DNA from: Candidatus Desulfovibrio gallistercoris
GTDB lineage: Bacteria > Desulfobacterota > Desulfovibrionia > Desulfovibrionales > Desulfovibrionaceae
DNA: 64,000 nt
Assembly (NCBI GenBank): GCA_019118745.1
Contig: DWYJ01000037.1
Location: forward strand, 38,489-102,488
Reading direction: 5' to 3'
Shown here: positions 1-8,315 of the stretch, piece after piece
Layout of the letters: each line of letters begins with the position of its first letter
Numbering within the stretch: position 1 is the stretch's first letter
Notes under the pieces: model-generated
Databases searched by the model: none
The model's input: only the letters and a program-made list of their open reading frames with translations
What the model was told of the DNA's origin: nothing
Translations under genes and position numbers: made by a program

Positions 1-1801
1 AGTTGTCGCCCACGTTCATCTGGTACTGACCGTTGACGCGGCCCGCAGCCACCAGGTCCGCATCCTGATACAGAGCGTCATTGATGGCCATGCTGGAGGC
101 GTCGGTGCCGGAGAAGAAGCCGTTGATGCCCAGCGCCGCCATGAGACCGCTGCTGTCCGCGCCCATGGCGAAGTTGACGTTGCTGTCGGGGTTGGCTTCG
201 ATGAGCAGCCTGCCGTCCTGGATGGTGGCGTTGAGCATGTTGTTGCCCGCCGCATCCGGGAAGGAACGGTTGATGGCGTCGCGCACGTCCTCGAGCGTGT
301 GCACCGAGGGATCGAAGTTCTGGACGCCGGGCGTGGCCGCGTCGAAATCCAGCATGCCGGAGGAAACGTGATCCCCGGTGGTCTTGTCGTAGAAGTGGAA
401 GTTGACGTTGCCCGCCTGGAGCCGGTCGCTGTAGGCGTGCATGGACTGCGGCGAACCCAGCGCCTGATTGATAGCCCCGATGGTCTGCGTGCCCTGCGCG
501 TAATCCAGCGGCTTCAGACCGACGCCCTGGCTGTGCAGGCGGTTCACTTCCCAGATGAGGGCTTCGGCCGTGGCGTTGACTTCGTCCAGATAGCGGTTGC
601 AGTTGTCGTCACGGATGTTGAAGTAGGACGCCAGCTTGCCGCCGGTCACGCGGTCGGTGTTCTCGGTGCCGTTGAGGTAGCGCTGCGGCGTGACGTTTTC
701 CGGACCGCGGGTGGGCTCGATCCAGTACAGGGCGCGCTTGGGCACGATGTCGAAGTTGTCGCCCGTATGGAAATTCTGCGTATCGGTGAAGGAGATGGTC
801 AGGTTCTTCACCTTGACCGGGTCCACCTTGCCGTCGCCGTCATTGTCCGTGATCTCGTAGCGCAGTTCCTGGCCGTTGTCGTCGCGCAGCCAAGTCTTGC
901 CGCCGTCCAGGGACACGCGGAACGACGGCGGCGGATTGTCGCCCACATTGCCGCCGTTGACGATCTCAACGGTGTACTCGAAACCGTCGGAGCCTTCGAA
1001 CTCGATCTCGCCCTGATAGGTGGATTCCGGACGCAGGCGGTTTTCGGCCTGCGGATCCAGCATCTCCAGTTCCCAGGACTCCTGCTTGTCCACCAGCGGC
1101 TGACCGGTGGTCAGCTGCACGCGGAAGTCGCCCTTGCCGTTGTCGATGGTCTCCACGTCCACGAGGGTCGCCAGTTCGCGCACCAGACGGTCACGCTCGT
1201 CATACAGGTTGTTGGGATTGCTGACCCCATCCACCGTATTGGCCGTGATCTGCTTGTTGACGTCGGCGATGGCCTTGGAGATCTCGTTGACGCGAGCGAC
1301 GGTCTCGTCGATGGACTTGTCCATGTCGCTCTGCAGCTGCTTGATGCTGTCCACCGTGGAGGAGAACATGTCCCCCATGGATTCGGCATAGGAAAGCAGA
1401 GCTTCGCGGTGGGCCGTGCTGTCGGGATACAGGGCCAGATCCTTCCAGGCATCGAAGAAAAGGCCGAGGGAGGAGTTCACGCCGGAACGGTTGGACTCGT
1501 TGAAGAGCCCTTCCAGCGAGGTCATGATGGTGTCCTGTTCGTTCCAGCGGGAGGACACGGTGGACTGCCGCACATAGGAGCGCTCGAGGAAAGCGTCATA
1601 GTAGCGCAGCACCTGCTGGGCGTTGACCCCCAGCCCCTGGGCGCCCGGCTTGGCCTGGATGGCGTAGGAATCGCGCTGGTCCACATACTGGCGCGAGTAA
1701 CCTTCGGTATCCGCATTGGCGATATTGTTGCCGGTAACGGATATCCACGCCTGCGAGGCGTTAAGGGCGGACTTCCCTATGTTCATCAAACCACTCAGCA
1801 T
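1..1801 (-). CDS. flgK: Flagellar hook-associated protein 1 FlgK (3' end cut by window)
   Basis: FlgK forms the first hook-filament junction layer of the flagellum, outside the cell. The minus-strand translation starts MLSGLMNIGKSALNASQAWI and continues with the flagellar rod/hook N-terminal signature (VTGNNIANADTEGYSRQ), then a long coiled region and a hypervariable middle. The ORF track misses it because the stop codon lies left of base 1, so about 600 codons are visible and the C-terminal D0 helix is missing. A GGGAGG Shine-Dalgarno site lies just upstream of the ATG. It follows flgN, its dedicated export chaperone, with a gap of 2 bases, so the two are surely co-transcribed. The identification rests on the N-terminal motif and the operon. 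Confidence 0.95.
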   Translation of the reverse strand, partial: MLSGLMNIGKSALNASQAWISVTGNNIANADTEGYSRQYVDQRDSYAIQAKPGAQGLGVNAQQVLRYYDAFLERSYVRQSTVSSRWNEQDTIMTSLEGLFNESNRSGVNSSLGLFFDAWKDLALYPDSTAHREALLSYAESMGDMFSSTVDSIKQLQSDMDKSIDETVARVNEISKAIADVNKQITANTVDGVSNPNNLYDERDRLVRELATLVDVETIDNGKGDFRVQLTTGQPLVDKQESWELEMLDPQAENRLRPESTYQGEIEFEGSDGFEYTVEIVNGGNVGDNPPPSFRVSLDGGKTWLRDDNGQELRYEITDNDGDGKVDPVKVKNLTISFTDTQNFHTGDNFDIVPKRALYWIEPTRGPENVTPQRYLNGTENTDRVTGGKLASYFNIRDDNCNRYLDEVNATAEALIWEVNRLHSQGVGLKPLDYAQGTQTIGAINQALGSPQSMHAYSDRLQAGNVNFHFYDKTTGDHVSSGMLDFDAATPGVQNFDPSVHTLEDVRDAINRSFPDAAGNNMLNATIQDGRLLIEANPDSNVNFAMGADSSGLMAALGINGFFSGTDASSMAINDALYQDADLVAAGRVNGQYQMNVGDN

Positions 1802-1803
1802 AA

Positions 1804-2271
1804 TCACAGCCTCCCGGAAATAATGGCCGCATCAGGATGCGCCTTGTAGCACATGGTTCCCTGCGATCCGTAGATTTCGGCATCGGGGGGGGTGACCTGC
1901 TTGGTCAGATGACGGAGATTGCGCGTGCTCTGGTCGAGCAGCGCAAGCGAAAGCTGCGCATTGCGGGACGCCTGGCGCGCCGCACGCTGTTCCCCCCTGT
2001 CCACTTCGGCAAAAATATTCCTCAGCTCGTCAGCCTGTTCTTCCGGCAGGCTTTCGGCATACGCAAGCACGCGCTGCCCGGCAAGCGACCGGATCACGCA
2101 GCTTTTTTCCACTGCGATCTGACGAATAAGCTCCTGGAGAGAGAATTCCAGAGCGACCACGGTCTCCGTCTTGCGCTCCATAATGGAAAAATATTCCTCT
2201 TCCAGCAGCTCGAACAACAGTGACAACGCCTTTGCCTGACGTTGCAGAGATTGGCTAACGATCTGAAACAT
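1804..2271 (-). CDS. flgN: Flagellar export chaperone FlgN
   Basis: FlgN is the cytoplasmic chaperone that keeps FlgK and FlgL unfolded for flagellar type III export. The predicted protein has 155 residues, almost entirely helical and heptad-like, with the family's pattern of an N-terminal FELLEEEYFSIMERKTETV stretch and a flexible C-terminus. The start chosen is ATG at 2271 (MFQIVSQ), which has AAGGA seven bases upstream; the ATG at 2277 would put that site too close. It lies directly before flgK in the operon, the usual position for this chaperone. Sequence similarity within FlgN is low, so context carries much of the call. Confidence 0.85.
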   Translation of the reverse strand: MFQIVSQSLQRQAKALSLLFELLEEEYFSIMERKTETVVALEFSLQELIRQIAVEKSCVIRSLAGQRVLAYAESLPEEQADELRNIFAEVDRGEQRAARQASRNAQLSLALLDQSTRNLRHLTKQVTPPDAEIYGSQGTMCYKAHPDAAIISGRL

Positions 2272-2314
2272 AAGCATATCCTTACATTTTTTGCAGGCTT
2301 CCGCCGCTAATGCG

Positions 2315-2339
2315 ACCGGCGGCATTTTCTGCCGCCGGT
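2315..2339 (-). other. Perfect 10-bp hairpin between flgJ-like gene and flgN
   Basis: ACCGGCGGCA and TGCCGCCGGT pair perfectly around a five-base loop. No run of T follows on either strand, so it is not a classical terminator. It may act as an RNA processing or stability element that lets flgN-flgK be expressed at a different level from flgI-flgJ. Confidence 0.5.
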
Positions 2340-2388
2340 GGAGCGTGCACTCTCAATAGTGCAAGAGATATGCCGTTGTGGACAGGAG

Positions 2389-3915
2389 CTACATGGGAAC
2401 GCCCGCTATGAGCGCTTCTTCGGCGCTCAGGCGGGACTTGCCGGCCTTCTGCGCCGGCTGGAGGACAGGCGTCTGCCCCATGCTCGCGTGGGGCGCGGTC
2501 AGCGGCGGGATGCCGGAAGCCGGCATCTGCTGCCCCTGCTGCGGCTGCGCCTGTGCCGTCGCCTGCGCGCCGCTCAGGGGCGCCACGGAAGCCTGACCGG
2601 CCTGGGGCTGACCCTGCATGGCATTCATGCTCTGCTGCTGCATCTGGGCCTGCAGGCGTGAGGCTTCCAGCTGGGCGGCCTGCGGCGTCTGGATCGTCTG
2701 CTGGGCTGCGACGCTGTTGCCCTGGGCGTGATAGGCCCGGATGCCCTGACCGGCCTTCTGGCCTCCGGCGTCCAGATTGATGGTACGGATGAGGTCCTGG
2801 TTGAGGCCCTGCCGCAGTTGCTGCGCCTGCTGGGGGATATTGGTCTGATAGCGGACGCGCACCACATCCGAGGCATTGGCCTGCTGGGCCGCGGGCTGGG
2901 CCTGCTGCGCCTGCTGCGCCGACGCGTTCATGGCCGCCGGCATGCCGGACGGCGTGAAGGGCGCGACCGGCTGCGCTATCTGGGCGGGCGTCAGCGGAGG
3001 CTGCATGGCCGCCTGCATGGCGGCGGGACTGCCCACCTGAGCAGCGGACTGCCCATAGGCGGCGGCAGCCGGCGAAGCCACGGCCCCCGCCTGCGCCACG
3101 CCGGCGGGCTGAGTGGCCTGCCAGGCGTTCTCCTCCTGCTGACGGCGGCGACGCGTGGCGGGACGCACGCCGTTGCCCAGCTTGTCGCCGGCCTGCCGCT
3201 GGGCCTGCTGGGCCATCTGCAGGCCCGAAAGCTGGTCGGACGTGCGCTGATGACGGCGCACCTCGATCTGCCGCTTTTCAGGCTGGGGCGCGGCGGGCGG
3301 CTGCAGAGCCGCCAGCTGCGGCGCGGCCTGCGGCTGGGCGGCGGCCGGGGCCGCGGACTGATCCACCACGCCGCTCACCGGCGCATAGCCTTCATAGATG
3401 GGGGACGCCTGCGGCGCTGCGGCGGAGGCCTCCGCCACGGCCACAGGCTGCTTGCCGGCCTCGGCCGGCGTGGCGGCAGCGGGCGTCACCAGCGGTGCGG
3501 CTTCGGCCACGAAGGCCGCGGAGCGTCCGCCCGCGCCGGCCGTGCCGCGGCTGGCCGACACGAGATTGCGCGAAAGCTGCTCATACATCATGTCCGCCAG
3601 ACCGATGCCGCCCACGCTGGCCATGGACTTGGCCAGTTCCTGATCGTACATGTCCTGCCACATCTTTTCGTCCCGGCTGTGCAGCAGGCCGTTCTGCGGC
3701 AGGGTGGCGCGCATCTGCTGCCACATCTTCTGGATGAAGATGGATTCGAAGCCCTCGCAGGCTTCGCGCAGCCGCTTTTCCTTCTGTTCAGGGGTGAGAC
3801 GGCTGGAGGAAGACTCGTTGAGACCGCGAACCCTGTTCTGCAATTCGAGCTGACGTCCCTGGCTCTGGCCGAGGGAAGCCTGCATCATGCTGGAATCCAG
3901 TGAAGAAGCGCCCAT
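2389..3915 (-). CDS. flgJ: FlgJ-like rod-binding protein with long Gln/Ala-rich tail
   Basis: Residues about 38-115 match the N-terminal rod-binding domain of FlgJ (ACEGFESIFIQKMWQQMR, then a DMYDQELAKSMA stretch), which caps the growing flagellar rod in the periplasm. The muramidase domain of enteric FlgJ is absent. Instead about 390 residues are low complexity, rich in Gln, Ala and Pro, ending KSRLSAEEALIAGVPM. Single-domain FlgJ proteins are known in many bacteria and normally need a separate peptidoglycan hydrolase; a tail this long is unusual. The gene starts 1 base after flgI ends, and its Shine-Dalgarno site GGAGGTGATC lies inside the end of flgI, so translation is probably coupled. 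The function of the tail is unknown. Confidence 0.8.
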   Translation of the reverse strand: MGASSLDSSMMQASLGQSQGRQLELQNRVRGLNESSSSRLTPEQKEKRLREACEGFESIFIQKMWQQMRATLPQNGLLHSRDEKMWQDMYDQELAKSMASVGGIGLADMMYEQLSRNLVSASRGTAGAGGRSAAFVAEAAPLVTPAAATPAEAGKQPVAVAEASAAAPQASPIYEGYAPVSGVVDQSAAPAAAQPQAAPQLAALQPPAAPQPEKRQIEVRRHQRTSDQLSGLQMAQQAQRQAGDKLGNGVRPATRRRRQQEENAWQATQPAGVAQAGAVASPAAAAYGQSAAQVGSPAAMQAAMQPPLTPAQIAQPVAPFTPSGMPAAMNASAQQAQQAQPAAQQANASDVVRVRYQTNIPQQAQQLRQGLNQDLIRTINLDAGGQKAGQGIRAYHAQGNSVAAQQTIQTPQAAQLEASRLQAQMQQQSMNAMQGQPQAGQASVAPLSGAQATAQAQPQQGQQMPASGIPPLTAPHASMGQTPVLQPAQKAGKSRLSAEEALIAGVPM

Positions 3916-3916
3916 G

Positions 3917-5023
3917 TTAGATCACCTCCAGGCTGGCATGCAGGGACCCCGAGGCCTGCAGCGTTCTCAGGATGGAAATAAGGTCGCGCGGCGTGGCCCC
4001 GATGGCGTTGAGCCCGTCCACCAGTTCCTGCAGGGTCGCGCCTTCCACCATCATCAGCCGCCGGTTCTCCACGCGCACGTTGATGTCCGTACCGGGCGTG
4101 ACCACCGTCTGGCCGGCGGAGAAGGGCCCTGGCTGTGAGACCTGCTCGCTCTCCTGCACCACGATCTGCAGGTTACCGTGCGCCACGGCCGCCTGGGAGA
4201 TGCGCACATCCCGCCCAAGCACCACGGTGCCCGTCTTTTCGTCCACAACGACCTTGGCCGGCACATCGGGCGACACTTCGAGGTTTTCCACCGAGGCCAT
4301 GAGCGGCACCAGATTGCTGCGGTACTGCGGCGGCACGTTGACCACCACGGAGCTGGCATCCTGCGCATTGGCGTAGGGACCGCCCATAGCTTCATTGAGG
4401 CGCTCGGCTATCTGCTGGGCCGTGGAAAAGTCGGCCATACGCATGTTGAGCGTCAGCTGATCCTGCTGATTGAATTCAAAGGGGATGGCCCGTTCCACGA
4501 TGGCCCCGCCGGGGATGGTGCCCACGGTGGGGATGTTCTGGGCCGCGCGGGCCGCCGCGCCGGTGATGGAGAAACCGCCCACGGTCAGCGGCCCCTGCGC
4601 CAGAGAATAGATCTTGCCGTCCACGCCCTTGAGTGCCGTCTGCAGCAGCACGCCGCCCAGCAAAGACGTGGCGTCCCCCACCGAGGACACGGTCACGTCC
4701 AGGCGCGTGCCCGGCTTGGCCGACACCGGCATGCGGGCCGTCACCATGACCGAGGCCACGTTCTTGACCTTGAGCGCATCGGCATCCACCCCCACGCCCA
4801 TGCGGTCCATCATGTTTTTCATGGAGCTCAGGGTGAAGACGGAGTTCTTTTTGTCGCCCGTCCCGGCCAGACCCACGACCAGGCCGTAGCCTATGAGCTG
4901 GTTGTCCCGGACGCCGGAAAAGGTGGCAATGTCCTTGATGCGCACGGCCTCCGCCCGCCCCGGCAGGGACAGGACGGCGAGGACCAGCAGGAACGACACA
5001 ATGCGGACCGGATTCAGATTCAT
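3917..5023 (-). CDS. flgI: Flagellar P-ring protein FlgI
   Basis: FlgI assembles the periplasmic P ring around the flagellar rod in the peptidoglycan layer. The 368-residue protein has a signal peptide ([18 protein letters not shown], cleavage probably after GRAEA) and then [20 protein letters not shown], the family hallmark, followed by GLAGTGDKK. Length matches the usual 340-380. The start at 5023 was preferred over 5068 because GAGGAG lies upstream and the signal peptide begins there. It is the first gene of the flgI-flgJ-flgN-flgK unit; a sigma54-type promoter lies about 40 bases upstream. Confidence 0.95.
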   Translation of the reverse strand: MNLNPVRIVSFLLVLAVLSLPGRAEAVRIKDIATFSGVRDNQLIGYGLVVGLAGTGDKKNSVFTLSSMKNMMDRMGVGVDADALKVKNVASVMVTARMPVSAKPGTRLDVTVSSVGDATSLLGGVLLQTALKGVDGKIYSLAQGPLTVGGFSITGAAARAAQNIPTVGTIPGGAIVERAIPFEFNQQDQLTLNMRMADFSTAQQIAERLNEAMGGPYANAQDASSVVVNVPPQYRSNLVPLMASVENLEVSPDVPAKVVVDEKTGTVVLGRDVRISQAAVAHGNLQIVVQESEQVSQPGPFSAGQTVVTPGTDINVRVENRRLMMVEGATLQELVDGLNAIGATPRDLISILRTLQASGSLHASLEVI

Positions 5024-5062
5024 TCGTGATTCTCCTCTGCCGACAACGCGGCAAAGGAGGAT

Positions 5063-5080
5063 TTGCAAAAATCACGCCAT
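5063..5080 (-). promoter_or_regulatory. Sigma54-type promoter for the flgI operon
   Basis: The minus strand reads ATGGCGTGATTTTTGCA. GG and GC are exactly 10 bases apart, the invariant -24/-12 spacing of RpoN promoters, and the flanking TGGC and TTGCA match the consensus. Predicted transcription start is near 5054, about 31 bases before flgI. Middle-class flagellar genes are sigma54-dependent in many bacteria, which fits. Confidence 0.7.
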
Positions 5081-5173
5081 AAATTAATATTAACTAATCA
5101 TTCAAGCATATTATGAAGAGAGGAGAATCCGCCCCACCAGGCCCGCGCCAGACATTTGGCGCTGTGCGGACAC

Positions 5174-5209
5174 AAAAAAGGGGAGCACGCCGCACGCGGC
5201 GTCCTCCCC
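5174..5209 (-). terminator. Rho-independent terminator after flgM
   Basis: GGGGAG-ACGCCG pairs with CGGCGT-CTCCCC around CACG with one C/C mismatch. It is followed on the minus strand by TTTTTT. It lies 26 bases after the flgM stop codon and separates flgM from the flgI promoter. Confidence 0.85.
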
Positions 5210-5234
5210 GGACAGAGCACAGGAAACGAAAGGA

Positions 5235-5543
5235 TCACAGAGTGAAGAGCGCGGGCTCCTCACGCAGCAGATTGGCGGCGATGAGGCGGCTGTCCGCCTT
5301 GTAGGTGCCGTTGGCCACCTGCATACGCAGGGCCTCCACCTTGTCCGCACGAACATCGGGCGCGTTCTGGGCCACCCGGTGCGCCTCGCTGAGCAGCATG
5401 GCGTCCTTCGACACGCTTATGGAATCCCCTTGTGCGGCATGCGTCGTGCCGACATGCTGACGCTCGCCGGTGTTCTCCAGACGGCCCTGTGCGTACACTT
5501 CCCGCACGGAACCAAGCAAACCGGACGCATATTGAATTTCCAT
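5235..5543 (-). CDS. flgM: Anti-sigma28 factor FlgM
   Basis: FlgM binds and holds sigma28 (FliA) until the hook is finished and FlgM is exported through it. The 102-residue product has the expected disordered N-terminal half and the C-terminal sigma-binding pattern (VRADKVEALRMQVANGTYKADSRLIAANLL), which is diagnostic for the family. GGAGG lies seven bases before the ATG. It is the second gene behind a predicted sigma28 promoter, which would give the autoregulation typical of FlgM. A strong terminator follows. Confidence 0.92.
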   Translation of the reverse strand: MEIQYASGLLGSVREVYAQGRLENTGERQHVGTTHAAQGDSISVSKDAMLLSEAHRVAQNAPDVRADKVEALRMQVANGTYKADSRLIAANLLREEPALFTL

Positions 5544-5564
5544 CTTGTCCTCCTGCCTGAAGAA

Positions 5565-6005
5565 TCAGGACCGAACAGGAGCGGGCTTGTCCAGCATGCT
5601 CCTGTCAATTTTTTCTCGTGTTATGCGCCACAACAGGCGACGTACGCGGGCCTGCAGCTCAGCCGAGAGCTTGCGTGCCCCCCTGTCGTCCTGCCGGACG
5701 AAACAGAGCCCCTCCCCCGGAGGATAGGTGAACCGTATGGTGAAGCCCACACGCTCGCTGAGCGCCCGGCGAATATCCTCCACCACGGGATTGTCGCTGC
5801 CGGTGAAGAGCAGGCTTTCATACACTTCCTGCGCGACCTTCTCCACATAGACGCCGCGCCGGGGGGTCGGATCGGGGTCCTGAGGAGCCTCGCCCGCCGC
5901 CAGCCGCATGCGTGTCCGCAGACGAGTCAGACGGCGCGCGGCAAGCAATTGCAGCTCGTAGCCCTGGACTCTCTGGCGCAAGCGAACGGCAGCGATATCA
6001 GACAT
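5565..6005 (-). CDS. Conserved-looking hypothetical protein upstream of flgM
   Basis: The 146-residue soluble protein is basic and has no signal peptide or membrane segment. The N-terminal half is helical (VQGYELQLLAARRLTRLRTRM); a central part (VYVEKVAQEVYESLLFTGSDNPVVEDIRRALSE) looks amphipathic; the end is mixed alpha/beta. I do not recognise a family. The start at 6005 was preferred over 6017 because GGGGAG gives better spacing. It lies 21 bases before flgM and behind the same predicted sigma28 promoter, so a late-flagellar role is an inference from position only. Confidence 0.7.
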   Translation of the reverse strand: MSDIAAVRLRQRVQGYELQLLAARRLTRLRTRMRLAAGEAPQDPDPTPRRGVYVEKVAQEVYESLLFTGSDNPVVEDIRRALSERVGFTIRFTYPPGEGLCFVRQDDRGARKLSAELQARVRRLLWRITREKIDRSMLDKPAPVRS

Positions 6006-6032
6006 AAGACTCCCCATTCCCTTCTGGCTTTC

Positions 6033-6059
6033 TTTTCGACCGCGCGCGTGATTACTTTA
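6033..6059 (-). promoter_or_regulatory. Sigma28 (FliA)-type promoter for the unknown gene and flgM
   Basis: The minus strand has TAAAGTAA, 11 bases, then GTCGAAAA, against the FliA consensus TAAAGTTT-N11-GCCGATAA (6 of 8 in each box, exact spacing). The start would be near 6026, about 20 bases before the ATG at 6005. Confidence 0.6.
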
Positions 6060-6074
6060 GAGGCTTCCGAAATA

Positions 6075-7481
6075 TTAAGCAATCTCTCCTGAGCCCCCGC
6101 CATCCCGGCGGCTGCCGTTGCGGGCCAGAGTGCAGGTCACGGCAAGCAGGTTGAGCACGCCGAAAAGGATCATATCCGTCCGCATGGCCTGCAGGAACTG
6201 CGGCATATTGTCCGGCCCGACCGCTTCATGCCCCAGAAAGAAGCTGAGCGTCAGGGTGATGATGACCATGTTGCAGAGCATGCCCGCCGTACGCACCATG
6301 CCCACCAGCCCCGAAGCGCGGCCCACGTTCTGCTCGCCCGCGCTCTCCATGATGATGGCCGTATTGGACAGGGCAAAGAAGCTCACCCCCACGCCCAGCA
6401 GGGCCTGCGTGCCGAAAATGAGCAGGAGCGTGGAATCCAGCTCAAGAAAAGCCGCCAACAGCAGACCGCAACCGCAGAGCACTGTGCCCAGGGTGCAGAC
6501 ATGCCCGGCCTGCCAGCGGCTGCAGAGCCGTGCCGCCAGCGGGCTGGAAAGCGCCTGGACCAGGGCCTGCATGGCCAAGATGAGCCCGGTCTGCTGCACG
6601 CTCATGCCGCGCCCCATCTGCAGGAAGAGGCTGAAAAAGAAAAGCATGCCAAAAAAGGAACAGTAGTTGATGAAGGCCGCCACCAGCGAAAGCGTCGTCA
6701 CCCGGTTGTGGGCCAGCATGCGCACGTCCAGCAGGGGGAAGGCGGTGCGCAACTCCCGCAGACACAACAGGATGGCCAGCGCAGCCCATACCGCCAGCAT
6801 GGCCCCGCCCAGACCGGGATAATCGGCCAGCTCCGACGCGCCGATGGTCAGGGCGGCCATGCAACAGGCGTAGATGAGACAGCCCGCGGTGTCGAAATGC
6901 TCGCCCTTGGCGGGCCGCCATTCCATCCGCACGTGGAAGACCGTCAGCAGCATGGCCCCCAGGGCCGCCAGGCCCGTCAGCCAGAACAGCCACTGCCAGC
7001 CCAGCCAGCCGGCCACGCAGCCGGCCAGGGGCGGCCCGCAGGCGATGCCCGCGTATACGGCCGCGCTGCTGATGCCGAGGTAGCTTGCGCGCAGATCGGA
7101 CGGCGCGGCCGAGACGAGCAGGGCCAGACTGCACGAACTGATCAGGGCGCAGCCGGTCCCCTGCACGAGGCGCAGCACGATGAACAGCGTCATGTCGCTG
7201 ACGAAGCCGAGCACGATGCTCGTCAGGCTGAAGATCCCCATGCCGGCAAGGAAGACCCGGCGGCGGCCGAAGATGTCCCCCAGCGTGCCGCCGGCCAGCT
7301 GGAAGATGACCAGCCCCAGCGAGTAGACGGCCCCCACCAGGCTGAGCTCGCGCGCGCTGGCGCCGAGGCTCTCGCCAAGGGGCGGCAACACCGCATTGAC
7401 GCCGGCCATCATGAACGGCATGAAAAACTGGGCGGCGCACATGGCCACCAGAAGTGAGCGATGTTCCTTGAGAACCGGCAC
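6075..7481 (-). CDS. MFS multidrug efflux transporter, DHA2-like
   Basis: This is an inner-membrane proton-driven exporter of the major facilitator superfamily. It has about 14 hydrophobic segments in 468 residues, motif A between TM2 and TM3 (GGTLGDIFGRRRVF), and an antiporter motif C region (SSAAVYAGIACGPPLAG), which together point to the DHA2 drug-efflux branch (EmrB/QacA type). The substrate cannot be told. The ORF track starts at 7529 with an Arg-rich stretch; a GTG at 7481 preceded by GGGGGAGGGAGG gives a more normal N-terminus (PVLKEHRSLLVAMCAAQFF). No EmrA-like partner is adjacent. The downstream neighbour is the flagellar gene at 6005, separated by about 70 bases. Confidence 0.85.
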   Translation of the reverse strand: MPVLKEHRSLLVAMCAAQFFMPFMMAGVNAVLPPLGESLGASARELSLVGAVYSLGLVIFQLAGGTLGDIFGRRRVFLAGMGIFSLTSIVLGFVSDMTLFIVLRLVQGTGCALISSCSLALLVSAAPSDLRASYLGISSAAVYAGIACGPPLAGCVAGWLGWQWLFWLTGLAALGAMLLTVFHVRMEWRPAKGEHFDTAGCLIYACCMAALTIGASELADYPGLGGAMLAVWAALAILLCLRELRTAFPLLDVRMLAHNRVTTLSLVAAFINYCSFFGMLFFFSLFLQMGRGMSVQQTGLILAMQALVQALSSPLAARLCSRWQAGHVCTLGTVLCGCGLLLAAFLELDSTLLLIFGTQALLGVGVSFFALSNTAIIMESAGEQNVGRASGLVGMVRTAGMLCNMVIITLTLSFFLGHEAVGPDNMPQFLQAMRTDMILFGVLNLLAVTCTLARNGSRRDGGGSGEIA

Positions 7482-7546
7482 GTCCTCCCTCCCCCGCCGC
7501 CGTCGATCCGGCAGCGCCAGCCGCCGCATGGCCCAGCGTCAGCGCA

Positions 7547-8110
7547 TCATCGGTCCCCGCATGTCCCCGGCGCGATGCGTCCCTGTTCCTGCAGCCGGTC
7601 GCGTATCCATTCCGCACACTGCTGCGGCGTCCGTCCGGCGGCAGGACAATGCAGGCCGGCATAGCGCCTGTACAGGGCCTCGCGCTCTTCGAAAAGTCCC
7701 CGCAGGGTCTGCCCCGGCGCGATGGCCAGGCCCCGTTCGGGATTGCGGGCGATGCGCTCCTCGATGACCTCAAAGGGGACTTCCAGATGCACCACGGGCC
7801 CCTGCGCCGCCAGATGGCGCATGGCCGCCTCCCGGTAGATCACGCTGCCGCCGGTGGCGAGCACCGTCCGCGGCGCGCGCACGCTGCCCACCACGCAGGC
7901 CTCCAGATCGAGGAAAGCTTCCTTGGAGAGCTCGTCCGTCACGCCCTGCAGGCGGCTGGCATAGAGCGACTCCATAAGATAGTCGCTGTCCATGAACGCC
8001 CAGTCGAGCGATTGCGCAAGCGCCTGCCCGACCGTGGACTTTCCCGCTCCGGCCATGCCGATGATGCTGATACAGGGTTCGGGCGCTCCGCCGCAGGGTG
8101 CGCAGTGCAT
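7547..8110 (-). CDS. Shikimate-kinase-like P-loop kinase
   Basis: The 187-residue protein has a Walker A loop (GMAGAGKST, residues about 18-26), an Asp-x-Asp pair (FMDSDYL) and the ATGGS segment, all placed as in shikimate kinase (AroK/AroL, chorismate pathway). Two substrate-site features differ: the family FRxxE motif reads FLDLE, so the Arg that binds the shikimate carboxylate is replaced by Leu, and GGG reads GGS. It is therefore either a divergent shikimate kinase or a relative with another small-molecule substrate. I recall that a shikimate-kinase-like protein was proposed as homoserine kinase in Desulfovibrio, but cannot check that here. AAGGAG lies six bases upstream of the ATG. Confidence 0.75.
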   Translation of the reverse strand: MHCAPCGGAPEPCISIIGMAGAGKSTVGQALAQSLDWAFMDSDYLMESLYASRLQGVTDELSKEAFLDLEACVVGSVRAPRTVLATGGSVIYREAAMRHLAAQGPVVHLEVPFEVIEERIARNPERGLAIAPGQTLRGLFEEREALYRRYAGLHCPAAGRTPQQCAEWIRDRLQEQGRIAPGTCGDR

Positions 8111-8315
8111 AGCTTCTCCTTACTGCCGGGACCTCGCCGCGCAGGGCGGCATGACTGCCAGATTGGCCCAAGGCAAACGCCTCTGTCAAGGCGGATGCGC
8201 GGTCGTCCGTTTTTTCTCTTTTTTCCCATCTGCTGAAAATTCTTGCTTCTCTGCCGCTCCGGCACTAATGTTTTCCCCACGCCTTCCGATTGAAGAACTA
8301 GAGGAGTGACATTCC

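Noticed and set aside
299-1849. 516-residue plus-strand ORF
   Set aside because: It is antisense to flgK, whose own frame is not shown in the track because its stop codon is outside the window.
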